Positions 60,301-64,000 of a stretch of 64,000 nt of DNA are shown here, in pieces. Below the pieces are notes generated by a model, which saw only the letters and a program-made list of their open reading frames with translations, did no database searches and was not told the origin of the DNA. The stretch covers positions 2,129,001 to 2,193,000 of the forward strand of contig NZ_JARRCW010000001.1 of assembly GCF_031501865.1 (NCBI RefSeq), in the 5' to 3' direction. Source of the stretch: Pseudovibrio sp. M1P-2-3. Lineage in GTDB: Bacteria; Pseudomonadota; Alphaproteobacteria; Rhizobiales; Stappiaceae. The position numbers were made by a program, and so were the translations under genes. Position 1 is the first letter of the stretch. Every line of letters starts with the position of its first letter.

Positions 60301-63300
60301 CCTTGGGTGACTAGATAACGGGCCAGACGGTTGGATGCGGCATCCAACTCGCCATAACTCAGCTGATGTTCCCCATCGACCACCGCAACAGCGTCGGATT
60401 GCAGGCGGACTTGCGCCTCAAACAGGTCCACAACCGTTTGATCTTCTGGATAGCTCACATGTGTATCATTGAAACCGTGTAACAGTTGAGTGCGTTCGGC
60501 ATCATCAAGAAGTGGTAGGTCATAAAGACAAGTCTGCGGACTCTGTGTTACCAGCTTGAGTAACCGGCCGTATTGAGCAGCAATGCGCGCCACACTCTCC
60601 CGCTCAAACAGCTGGGTGGCATAAATGACGTTGCCTTCAAGGCCAGCATCGGTTTCCAAGCACTCAAAAGCCAATTCAAACTTTGCAGCTGGGGGCGGGG
60701 CGTGTGGAAACCCGGAGATCTCGACTTCTCCTAAGTGAGGTGCAAAGCCTACCTCAGGCATGTTTTGCAAAATAAAAGCCACCTGTGCCACCGGCGCATG
60801 CTGCATAGAACGCACCGGTTCCAAAGCCTGCACCACTACCTCAAACGGCGCTTCGGCATGGGCAAAGGCGGACAGCACCATTTCCTGTGTGCGCTGTAGC
60901 TGCTCTTCAAAGGAACCGTTTAAATCCACACGGTTGCGCAGTGTCAGAGTATTGACAAAGAACCCAATCAAACTTTCAAGCTCTGGTCGCGGGCGTCCGG
61001 CCACTGGACTGGCAACCACCACATCTTTGCCCGCCCCAAGACGGGACAGTAACACCGCAAACACGGTTTCCAGCACCATAAACAAGGTGGCCGAATGCGC
61101 CAGCCCCAGTTGTTTGAGCCTCAAGGTCAGGTCTGCCGGCACTGTGAATGTCACCGCTCCCCCGTGATAGTCCATGATCTGAGGCCTGGGCCGGTCAAAC
61201 GGCAACGTGATCGCTTCCGGCACGCCTGATAACTCTTCCCGCCACCACGTGAGTTCCTGTTCCAGACGCCCCTGACTCAGGACCTGCCGTTGCCACACCG
61301 CATAGTCAGGGTATTGCACGGTAAGGGAAGGTAAACCGGCCTCCTCCCCTGTGACAGCTTCCCGGTAAAGGGTAGAGAGCTCTTGCCATAATATCCCCAA
61401 AGACCAACCATCCACCACACTGTGATGGCCGCCCACCACCAACACATGTGTGTGGGAGGCGACACGGATGAGGGTCACCCGGAACAAAGGACCTGCCGCC
61501 AGATCAAAAGGACGGGCCAGTAGATCTCGAACCAGAGAGGCCAGTACACGCTCGCTGACATCATGGCCATCCTCCAGCACCAAGATGCCAGTTTCCCGAA
61601 CCTCTTTGATCACTTGATAGGGCAGATCGTTCTCACCCGCCTCAAAGACCGTTCGCAACGCTTCATGACGGCAGACCAAGATGCAAAGCGCCTGATCCAA
61701 AGCTTCCAGCTCCAATCTGCCGTTTAGAAGAAACGCCCCTTCAATGTGGTAGGCGGCACCGGCCCGCGAATCCAGTCGGTCCAAAAACCACAGGCGTTCC
61801 TGTTGGAACGACAGTGGCAGCGGCTGAGACCGGTCCGCTTGTACCAAAAACACCTGCTCTGTGGCCAACAGGGTGTGATCGAGATAGGCAGACAGATCAA
61901 TAACCGTGGGCGCTTCAAACACATCACGTACTGTGACCGCCTTACCGGTTGCCGCCTGTAGCCGTGTCACCAGCTGAACAGCCCGAAGCGAGTGGCCGCC
62001 AAGGGCGAAGAAGTTATCCTCTCGTCCCACCTGCTCCACCCCAAGCAGCTCACTGAAGATTGAGGCAACCAGTTGTTCTGTCGCGTTGGCTGGCGCTATA
62101 AACCGGCTTTGCACCACCTCTCCACTCACATCCGGCAAGGCCTTGCGGTCGACTTTGCCTGACAGCATAAGTGGCAGACAGGACAACCCGACAAACTGGC
62201 TTGGCACCATATAATCGGGAAGGCTTCGTTTGAGAGACGTACGCAAGGCTACCAGATCAATCAAGCCATCCAATTGCAGCTGGACAGAGGCCGGTGCATT
62301 CGCTCCCCTTTCCTGTACGTCTGGTGTTGGTGACGAAGAAGGATCTTCCCTATCTTGTAAAGTACTGGGCACCACATAGGCCACCAGCTGTGTTTGGGCT
62401 GCCTGTGAAGCCTCTGAGCAGGTAGCGACGACAACCGCTTGACGAATCCCTTCTTGAGCTTGCAATACCGCTTCTATCTCCCCCAGCTCTACCCGCATGC
62501 CGCGGATTTTGACCTGAGTATCCATACGGCCAAGGAATTCCAGCGTGCCATCAGATCGCCAGCGGGCCAGATCCCCGGTGCGATACAGCCGCGCGCCCGC
62601 TTTGCCGGAAAACGGATCGGCAATGAACTTCTCCGCAGTTAACCCGGAACGCCTTAAGTAGCCGCGGCTCACCTGAACCCCGCCAATCAACAGTTCACCA
62701 GAAACTCCAATCGGGACAGGCTGGACCCTTGCGTCCACCACATAGGCCTGCGTATTAGACATAGGAAAACCAATGGGCACCACTTCCTCAGTGCCTGTGG
62801 TCTGATACGCCGTCACATCAATGGTGGTCTCGGTGGGACCGTAAAGGTTGACCAGTGCGGTGGAGCATTGCTCTTGAACTAAAAATTCATAAAAACTCCT
62901 TACAAAAGAAAGTGGCAGCGCTTCGCCACTAGTCACCACCGCCCGCAGCGTAGCAAGGCTCTCACGATCTTTGCCAACCTTCAAATCATCCAAATAACTA
63001 GCAAACATGCTGGGTACAAAATACAAGACACTCACCTTGTGCAAACGCATTGCCTGCCACACCAAATCAATGTCCCGGTGCCCCCCTGGGGGGAGCATCA
63101 CCACTTGTGCACCATGGCAGGCCCACCAGAACAACTCCCAGACTGATACATCAAAGGTGTAAGGTGTCTTTTGTAACAGGACATCCTCAGGCCCCAAAGG
63201 CAGCACCTCCTGCATCCATGCCAGGCGGTTACTAAGCCCTTTATGACTGATCATCACCCCTTTTGGGGTGCCAGTGGAACCAGAGGTATAGATCACATAG

Positions 63301-64000
63301 GCAAGGGAACGGGGTCTCAGTGAACTCTCTGTGTCATCTTGCGCTAGTGCTGTGCCGCTGAACGCCGTTAACGATTGTCGAATATCGATATCATCCAGAA
63401 CAACCAGACGTATCTCGCCTGCTTTCGCATTCAGGGCAGCAGCTTCCCTCATATTACGGTGGGTGAGAACCACCCTCACCCCGGCATCTTTCAGCATAAA
63501 GGCGAGGCGCTCTGGCGGATAGTCTGGATCCAGCGGCAGGTAAGCGCCGCCGGCCTTCCAGATGGCCAGCAAGGTGATGATCAGCTGGGCGGAGCGTTCC
63601 AGACACACGCCGACTACCTGCTCTAATCCCACCCCTTGGCTAATCAGATAGCGCGCCAAACGGTTGGACGCGGCATCCAATTCACCATAACTCAGCTGGT
63701 GTTCCCCATCCACCACCGCAACAGCGTCAGGCCGTAGGCGGGCTTGCGCTTCGAACAACTCCACAACCGTTTGATCCTCTGGGTAACTCACGTGTGTGTC
63801 GTTAAAGCCGTGCAGCAGCTGCACACGCTCTGCCCCACCCAAAAGCTGAAGCAACGCAACGGGTGTGTCAGGTGTTTGCAATGCAGAAGTTAAGAACCGC
63901 TGCAGCATGGCCCCGAGGCGATGGACTGTATCCTCATCAAAGACATCTGTGGCATACTCCATGGAGAGGATCACACCTGAGGTGCAGGGGTTGATATCCA
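44505..64000 (-). CDS. Giant nonribosomal peptide synthetase 2, 5'-partial, with C-terminal thioesterase
   Basis: The frame is open from the right edge to TGA at 44507-44505 (at least 6,490 residues). The in-frame GTG at 63974 is inside a C domain, so the start lies beyond the window. Order: end of a type X C domain, A1-T1, C2-A2-T2, C3-A3-T3, C4-A4-T4, C5-A5-T5, C6-A6-T6, TE. Motifs are complete in all six A domains and six carriers. There is no epimerase or other tailoring domain. Codes read by eye: Ser-like, aromatic, DVEHVGTVTK, aromatic, DVEDVGTVAK, DYEVLGHINK. Several cores and whole A-T-C blocks are shared with NRPS1. The gene runs toward NRPS1, so the two meet tail to tail around the mobile interval. 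They may act in one pathway or make two peptides. Confidence 0.97.
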   Translation of the reverse strand, partial: DINPCTSGVILSMEYATDVFDEDTVHRLGAMLQRFLTSALQTPDTPVALLQLLGGAERVQLLHGFNDTHVSYPEDQTVVELFEAQARLRPDAVAVVDGEHQLSYGELDAASNRLARYLISQGVGLEQVVGVCLERSAQLIITLLAIWKAGGAYLPLDPDYPPERLAFMLKDAGVRVVLTHRNMREAAALNAKAGEIRLVVLDDIDIRQSLTAFSGTALAQDDTESSLRPRSLAYVIYTSGSTGTPKGVMISHKGLSNRLAWMQEVLPLGPEDVLLQKTPYTFDVSVWELFWWACHGAQVVMLPPGGHRDIDLVWQAMRLHKVSVLYFVPSMFASYLDDLKVGKDRESLATLRAVVTSGEALPLSFVRSFYEFLVQEQCSTALVNLYGPTETTIDVTAYQTTGTEEVVPIGFPMSNTQAYVVDARVQPVPIGVSGELLIGGVQVSRGYLRRSGLTAEKFIADPFSGKAGARLYRTGDLARWRSDGTLEFLGRMDTQVKIRGMRVELGEIEAVLQAQEGIRQAVVVATCSEASQAAQTQLVAYVVPSTLQDREDPSSSPTPDVQERGANAPASVQLQLDGLIDLVALRTSLKRSLPDYMVPSQFVGLSCLPLMLSGKVDRKALPDVSGEVVQSRFIAPANATEQLVASIFSELLGVEQVGREDNFFALGGHSLRAVQLVTRLQAATGKAVTVRDVFEAPTVIDLSAYLDHTLLATEQVFLVQADRSQPLPLSFQQERLWFLDRLDSRAGAAYHIEGAFLLNGRLELEALDQALCILVCRHEALRTVFEAGENDLPYQVIKEVRETGILVLEDGHDVSERVLASLVRDLLARPFDLAAGPLFRVTLIRVASHTHVLVVGGHHSVVDGWSLGILWQELSTLYREAVTGEEAGLPSLTVQYPDYAVWQRQVLSQGRLEQELTWWREELSGVPEAITLPFDRPRPQIMDYHGGAVTFTVPADLTLRLKQLGLAHSATLFMVLETVFAVLLSRLGAGKDVVVASPVAGRPRPELESLIGFFVNTLTLRNRVDLNGSFEEQLQRTQEMVLSAFAHAEAPFEVVVQALEPVRSMQHAPVAQVAFILQNMPEVGFAPHLGEVEISGFPHAPPPAAKFELAFECLETDAGLEGNVIYATQLFERESVARIAAQYGRLLKLVTQSPQTCLYDLPLLDDAERTQLLHGFNDTHVSYPEDQTVVDLFEAQVRLQSDAVAVVDGEHQLSYGELDAASNRLARYLVTQGVGPEQVVGVCLERSAQLVITLLAIWKAGGAYLPLDPDYPQERLAFMLEDAGVKLVVTDNRHTGFVVTEFVDKKEVSWLLLDDSNVKDCLQELANTRILPEKVDCVLRTHDLAYILYTSGSTGRPKAVSISHGNAVNLAMHQATYLSKDKKQRVAQFAAIGFDACLSEIFMGLCSGSVLCVISDQARGAGTLLAREVERQGITVLTLPPVLLGDFLTAPPSCLQTLVTAGEQVNADLVLQAARKYFYINGYGLTETTVGATNFIFHGDFTDSVISIGFPMSNTQAYVVDARVQPVPIGVSGELLIGGVQVSRGYLRRSGLTAEKFIADPFSGKAGARLYRTGDLARWRSDGTLEFLGRMDTQVKIRGMRVELGEIEAVLQAQEGIRQAVVVATCSEASQAAQTQLVAYVVPSTLQDREDPSSSPTPDVQERGANAPASVQLQLDGLIDLVALRTSLKRSLPDYMVPSQFVGLSCLPLMLSGKVDRKALPDVSGEVVQSRFIAPANATEQLVASIFSELLGVEQVGREDNFFALGGHSLRAVQLVTRLQAATGKAVTVRDVFEAPTVIDLSAYLDHTLLATEQVLLVKADRSQPLPLSFQQERLWFLDRLDSRAGAAYHIEGAFLLNGRLELEALDQALCTLVCRHEALRTVFEAGENDLPYQVIKEVRETGILVLEDGHDVSERVLASLVRDLLARPFDLAAGPLFRVTLIRVASHTHVLVVGGHHSVVDGWSLGILWQELSTLYREAVTGEEAGLPSLTVQYPDYAVWQRQVLSQGRLEQELTWWREELSGVPEAITLPFDRPRPQIMDYHGGAVTFTVPADLTLRLKQLGLAHSATLFMVLETVFAVLLSRLGAGKDVVVASPVAGRPRPELESLIGFFVNTLTLRNRVDLNGSFEEQLQRTQEMVLSAFAHAEAPFEVVVQALEPVRSMQHAPVAQVAFILQNMPEVGFAPHLGEVEISGFPHAPPPAAKFELAFECLETDAGLEGNVIYATQLFERESVACIVAQYGRLLKLVTQSPQTCLYDLPLLDDAERTQLLHGFNDTAVSYPEDQTVVDLFEAQVRLQSDAVAVVDGEHQLSYGELDAASNRLARYLVAQGVGPEQVVGVCLERSRELIITLLAIWKAGGACLLLDPDYPQERLAFMLRDADTKILISTGEFVLSLTGGSAPFGTILYNVPSTLELIESYSSSTLNTCKYSQSIHRHSLAYILYTSGTIGQPKGVSLELLSVTNFIRACQKDCGLTPQDRVLFSSSLSFDVTIEQVFLPLCHGASIIILDPKELVDAKQLEHICKRYKPSFIHATPSLWYSMKEAGLQAKELTCVVSGGEALGSDLAHYLTELAPTAWNTYGPTECTVTVTTSRLTSEYRNSIGVPAQNVQAFVVDPWGQPVPIGVSGELLIGGVQVSRGYLGRPGLTAEKFIADPFSGKKGARLYRTGDLARWRSDGTLEYLGRIDTQVKIRGMRVELGEIEAALQAQAGIVQAVVVARSFEGTSREDVSLVAYVVPQGRTEDLVACALDHSVESDGGAKTDQQAMHILRLEGVLDVAQVRSGLASILPRHMIPSQFVGLSCLPLTPSGKVDRKALPDVAGTTVQVGYVAPRTQHEELICQIMRDVIAHDRRSLERVGLDDNFFEIGGHSIFAAQLALRLEKALGMHVPVRLVFESPSARQLATRLEERFDKPLPAVEPVDRKAPIPASFEQERMWLANARFEGQPVYNEGMPLILRGAVDTPALRQTVQGVLERYEVLRTRLVSRDTGLWQEIDPPESLQNVFEDWSQEGQPLEALQERAQQRGARLLAAAYDLSTDHPCRSLVLKLSPTVHVWCLATHHSVGDNWSLSHVLPADFAALYEAATEGRPVALPPLPLHYADYAAWQRSEAMASVLAEELQWWQQTLSGIPQALDLPFDRPRPQQRSFAGRRIITPGLDPDQWRQVEAFAARLEATPFMVFVAALSSFLARVCGNQDIVLGTPHVMKPDAALWPEFGYFGNTLALRLPVDGQESFEGLVTQARTCVQDAFAHQYVPFEQVVSALEDTAATVTPVFQVLLVMHAFRDEGAVLLDGVETEYLEGSHPPISKYDLTVDINPCTSGVILSMEYATDVFDEDTVHRLGAMLQRFLTSALQTPDTPVALLQLLDGAEREQLLHGFNDTHVSYPEDQTVVDLFEAQALQQPEAVAVVDGEHQLSYGELDAASNRLARYLISQGVGLEQVVGVCLERSAELIITLLAIWKAGGAYLPLDPEYPPERLAFMLEDAGVIMGVTDNKHANSVMTEYFNNKEYAWILLDEASVKNCLKGGTQSRIFPEERGAGLRAQGLAYIIYTSGSTGRPKAVSISHGNAVNLAMHQATYLSKDKKQRVAQFAAIGFDACLSEIFMGLCSGSVLCVISDQARGAGTLLAREVERQGITVLTLPPVLLGDFLTAPPSCLQTLVTAGEQVNADLVLQAARKYFYINGYGLTETTVGATNFIFHGDFTDSVISIGFPMSNTQAYVVDARVQPVPIGVSGELLIGGVQVSRGYLVRPGLTAEKFIADPFSGKAGARLYRTGDLARWRSDGTLEFLGRMDTQVKIRGMRVELGEIEAALQAQAGIVQAVVVARSFEGTSIEDVSLVAYVVPQGRTEDLVACALDHSVESGGETDLQAMYILRLESVLDAAQVRSGLASILPGHMIPSQFVGLSCLPLTPSGKVDRKGLPDVAGTTVQVGFVAPRTQHEELICQIMRDVVAHDRRSLERVGLDDNFFEIGGHSIFAAQLALRLEKALGMHVPVRLVFESPSARQLATRLEERFDKPLPAVEPVDRKAPIPASFEQERMWLANARFEGQPVYNEGLPLIVRGAVDTQALRQAVQGVLERYEVLRTRLVSRDTRLWQEIDPPESLQNVFEDWSQEGQPLEVLLEKAQQRGARLLAAAYDLSTDHPCRSLVLKLSPTVHVWCLATHHSVGDNWSLSHVLPTDFAALYQAAKEGRPATLPPLPLHYADYAAWQRSEAMAPVLAEELQWWQQTLSGIPQALDLPFDRPRPQQRSFAGRRIITPGLDPDQWRQVEAFAARLEATPFMVFVAALSSFLARVCGNQDIVLGTPHVMKPDAALWPEFGYFGNTLALRLPVDGQESFESLVIQARTCVQDAFSHQYVPFEQVVSALGDTAANITPVFQVLLVMHAFRDEGAVLLDGVEAEYLEGSHPPISKYDLTVDINPCTSGVILSMEYATDVFDEDTVHCLGAMLQRFLTSALQTPDTSVALLPLLDGVEREQLLHGFNDTHVSYPEDQTVVDLFEAQARQQPEAVAVVDGEHQLSYGELDAASNRLARFLITQGVGPEQVVGVCLVRSAELIITLLAIWKAGGAYLPLDPDYPQERLAFMLRDADTKILISTGEFVVNPTGDSASFGTILYNVPSTLEHIESYSSSTLITCKYSQSIHRHSLAYILYTSGTTGQPKGVSIELLSVTNFIRACQKDCGLTPQDRVLFSSSLSFDVTIEQVFLPLCHGASIIILDPKELVDAKQLEHICKRYKPSFIDATPSLWYSMKEAGLQAKELTCVVSGGEALGSDLAHYLTELAPTAWNTYGPTECTVAVITSRLTSEYRNSIGVPAQNVQAFVVDPRLQPVPIGVSGELLIGGVQVSRGYLGRPGLTAEKFIADPFSGKAGARLYRTGDLARWRSDGTLEYLGRMDTQVKIRGMRVELGEIETALQRQENIAQAVVVVRNLNDTSTAETTLVAYVVPRLDAEGLLTCTLDHSVKSDGDTDHQAMHILRLESVLDVAQVRSGLASTLPGHMIPSQFVGLSCLPLTPSGKVDRKGLPDVAGTTVQVGYVAPRTQHEELICQIMRDVIAHDRRSLERVGLDDNFFEIGGHSIFAAQLALRLEKALGMHVPVRLVFESPSARQLATRLEERFDKPLPAVEPVDRKAPIPASFEQERMWLANARFEGQPVYNEGMPLILRGAVDTPALRQTVQGVLERYEVLRTRLVSRDTGLWQEIDPPESLQNVFEDWSQEGQPLEALQERAQQRGARLLAAAYDLSTDHPCRSLVLKLSPTVHVWCLATHHSVGDNWSLSHVLPADFAALYEAATEGRPATLPPLPLHYADYAAWQRSEAMAPVLAEELQWWQQTLSGIPQALDLPFDRPRPPQRSFAGRRIITPGLDRDQWRQVETFAARHEATPFMVFVAALSSFLARVCGNQDIVLGTPHVMKPDAALWPEFGYFGNTLALRLPVDGQESFESLVTQARTCVQDAFAHQYVPFEQVVSALEDTAANITPVFQVLLVMHAFRDEGAVLLDGVETEYLEGSHPPISKYDLTVDINPCTSGVILSMEYATDVFDEDTVHRLGAMLQRFLTSALQTPDTPVALLQLLDGVEREQLLHGFNDTHVSYPEDQTVVDLFEAQALQQPEAVAVVDGEHQLSYGELDAASNRLARYLVTQGVGPEQVVGVCLERSAQLIITLLAIWKAGGAYLPLDPDYPPERLAFMLKDAGVNLVVTSKTTCVFIGELVIGKSVYLLSVDGQNTDTEIAGLSAKQLLPQERLACLSPSTLCYTLFTSGSSGRPKGVCVEHRQLTNYLVFSNRAFARKKIERVLHYTSLGFDYSAEEIWWPLAYGHTVVILTSARQTLGETLGRCIHQNGITTLVAVPSLLGTLQEQVSWTGRLDLQVLCGGEALPPLMAQKLLNAESVGRLVNHYGPVETTINVSYAVIEEINSTSIPIGSPVSNTQAYVVDPWGQPVPMGVSGELLVGGVQVSRGYLGRPGLTAAKFIADPFSGKLGARLYRTGDLARWLADGTLEFLDRMDTQVKVRGMRVELGEVEAVLQAQDGIRQAVVVATYSEASQAAQAQLVAYVVPSTLQYGEESSSSSAPDTQARKGFALASVQLSLEGLIDLIALCAALKRHLPVHMVPTQFIGLTHLPLMPSGKVNRKALPDVSGEVVQSRFIAPANATEQLVASIFSELLGVEQVGREDDFFVLGGHSLRAVQLVIRLQAATGKAVSIRNVFETSTVRALAQCVDNTPTGYLPLVPLWKSRASSRAIVCFPPLLGMAIPYNQDVIVKQWGEFGDVIGIQARGLGPDEVPFETYEQMLSCYFNSLKQEKYESLIFVGWSMGGKVALDVALRFQRMHRSIDGLIILDTGPFNESKSTPETVLNDLVLSLYDDLTEGFIQRLSEDEKREYLKKNIESYAVEESGVSTPEGEELEALVDMLLAHSKILHQRPDPMSLECEAYLIRAKESIGTNKHSELGWSKICEEVHTMDIHLAHTELFNMKNVRKTAALVNKCIRFCISDG
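45330..48610 (-). other. NRPS2 module 6: C6 (type X)-A6 (unassigned)-T6
   Basis: C6 is type X. A6 has FTSGSSGRPKG, FDYSAEEIWW and NHYGPVETT. The pocket reads DYEVLGHINK, the same as NRPS1 A4. T6 is type Y (GGHSLRAVQ, serine codon 45441-45443) and precedes the TE. Confidence 0.84.
48640..51920 (-). other. NRPS2 module 5: C5 (type X)-A5 (unassigned)-T5
   Basis: C5 is type X. A5 has YTSGTTGQPKG and FDVTIEQVF. The pocket reads DVEDVGTVAK, a variant of the A3 core with His to Asp and Thr to Ala changes in the pocket. T5 is type X, serine codon 48756-48758. Confidence 0.83.
50960..52844 (-). repeat. Inverted in-frame repeat R4, NRPS2 copy
   Basis: Reverse-complement partner of 23347-25231, covering the NRPS2 A4 C-terminal part, T4 and most of C5. 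The reading frame matches codon for codon. Confidence 0.9.
51950..55240 (-). other. NRPS2 module 4: C4 (type X)-A4 (aromatic-like)-T4
   Basis: C4 has SFEQERMW and HHSVGDNWS. A4 has the same core as A2 of this protein (DASTVAGVGK, NGYGLTETT) but a different N-terminal stretch and a type X downstream block. T4 serine codon 52065-52067. Confidence 0.84.
52845..53317. repeat. Direct repeat R7, first copy (aromatic A core)
   Basis: The core of NRPS2 A4 is the same as that of A2 at 59457-59929 (offset 6,612). Identity stops abruptly near the SGSTG loop, where the N-terminal stretches differ. Confidence 0.85.
53816..56315 (-). repeat. Inverted in-frame repeat R5, NRPS2 copy
   Basis: Reverse-complement partner of 1-2500. 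It covers the NRPS2 A3 C-terminal half, T3 and C4 in the same codon phase. Confidence 0.87.
55270..58545 (-). other. NRPS2 module 3: C3 (type Y)-A3 (unassigned)-T3
   Basis: C3 is nearly identical to C2. A3 has TSGTIGQPKG (Ile for the usual second Thr), FDVTIEQVF and NTYGPTECT. The pocket reads DVEHVGTVTK, not assigned; Glu at the third position hints at a basic substrate. T3 is type X, serine codon 55383-55385. Confidence 0.83.
57166..59477. repeat. Direct repeat R6, first copy (NRPS2 A2 C-part, T2, C3)
   Basis: 2.3 kb nearly identical to 60463-62774 (offset 3,297 = 1,099 codons, one module length). Only scattered substitutions are seen. It again runs from the A-domain C-terminal part through T and C. 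Confidence 0.92.
58575..61840 (-). other. NRPS2 module 2: C2 (type Y)-A2 (aromatic-like)-T2
   Basis: C2 has SFQQERLWFLD and HHSVVDGWS (near 61410-61430). A2 has YTSGSTGRPKA, FDACLSEIF and NGYGLTETTVG, with Leu for Pro in the A5 motif. The pocket reads DASTVAGVGK, Tyr/aromatic-like. T2 is type Y, serine codon 58692-58694. Confidence 0.83.
59457..59929. repeat. Direct repeat R7, second copy (aromatic A core)
   Basis: Partner of 52845-53317. The same core is joined to a type Y downstream block here and a type X block there. Confidence 0.85.
60463..62774. repeat. Direct repeat R6, second copy (NRPS2 A1 C-part, T1, C2)
   Basis: Tandem partner of 57166-59477. The two are separated only by the variable A2 N-terminal segment and core. 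Confidence 0.92.
61870..64000 (-). other. NRPS2 module 1 (partial C)-A1 (Ser-like)-T1
   Basis: The C end (MEYATDVFDEDTVHRL) is type X. A1 has YTSGSTGTPKG, FDVSVWELFWW and NLYGPTETTID. The pocket reads DVWYVSLIDK: a serine-type code except Tyr where His is usual (the motif reads VLYFVPS). T1 is type Y, serine codon at 61989-61991. Confidence 0.85.

Noticed and set aside
63972-63974. GTG at 63974 as the start of NRPS2
   Set aside because: It lies in the middle of a condensation domain and the frame stays open to the window edge.
1-64000. CRISPR array, tRNA or rRNA genes
   Set aside because: The repeats are kilobase-long coding repeats, and I saw no short spaced repeats or RNA-gene sequences in the intergenic regions.

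Overview
The window is dominated by two giant, tail-to-tail nonribosomal peptide synthetase (NRPS) genes with a mobile-element-rich interval between them. The organism is most likely a Gram-negative proteobacterium. A tatD gene followed directly by a PhnP-like metallo-hydrolase is common in Alphaproteobacteria, so that class is my best guess, but nothing here is decisive.

Left arm (1-28368, + strand): the 3' part of a synthetase of at least 9,455 residues, entering from outside the window. It holds the end of one adenylation (A) domain and its carrier (T), eight complete C-A-T modules, and a terminal thioesterase (TE). Specificity codes read by eye suggest Thr for module 2, an aromatic residue (Tyr-like) for module 5, a branched aliphatic for module 6, and Ser for modules 7, 8 and 9. 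The module 3 A domain lacks the usual Asp that holds the alpha-amino group.

Right arm (64000-44505, - strand): the 3' part of a second synthetase of at least 6,490 residues, with the end of a C domain, six A domains and a TE. A short-chain dehydrogenase gene follows on the same strand. The two synthetases share long, nearly identical, in-frame segments in inverted orientation, and each also contains long direct repeats. Carrier and following condensation domains occur in two matched types. The substrate-binding cores of A domains recur in different flanks. Together these look like active recombination of modules.

Centre (28369-44504): an IS630-family element with an A7 slippage site; a fatty-acyl-AMP ligase pseudogene with an amber stop, a frameshift and a 3' truncation; a Tn554-like set of three tyrosine recombinases plus a small HTH/coiled-coil gene, two of the recombinases frameshifted; an AT-rich three-gene block (tatD, PhnP-like hydrolase, arylformamidase-like hydrolase); and an IS21-family element inserted, with a visible 6-bp target duplication, into a decayed second IS630 copy. 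Reading-frame damage is confined to mobile and orphan genes; more than 47 kb of NRPS frame is uninterrupted.
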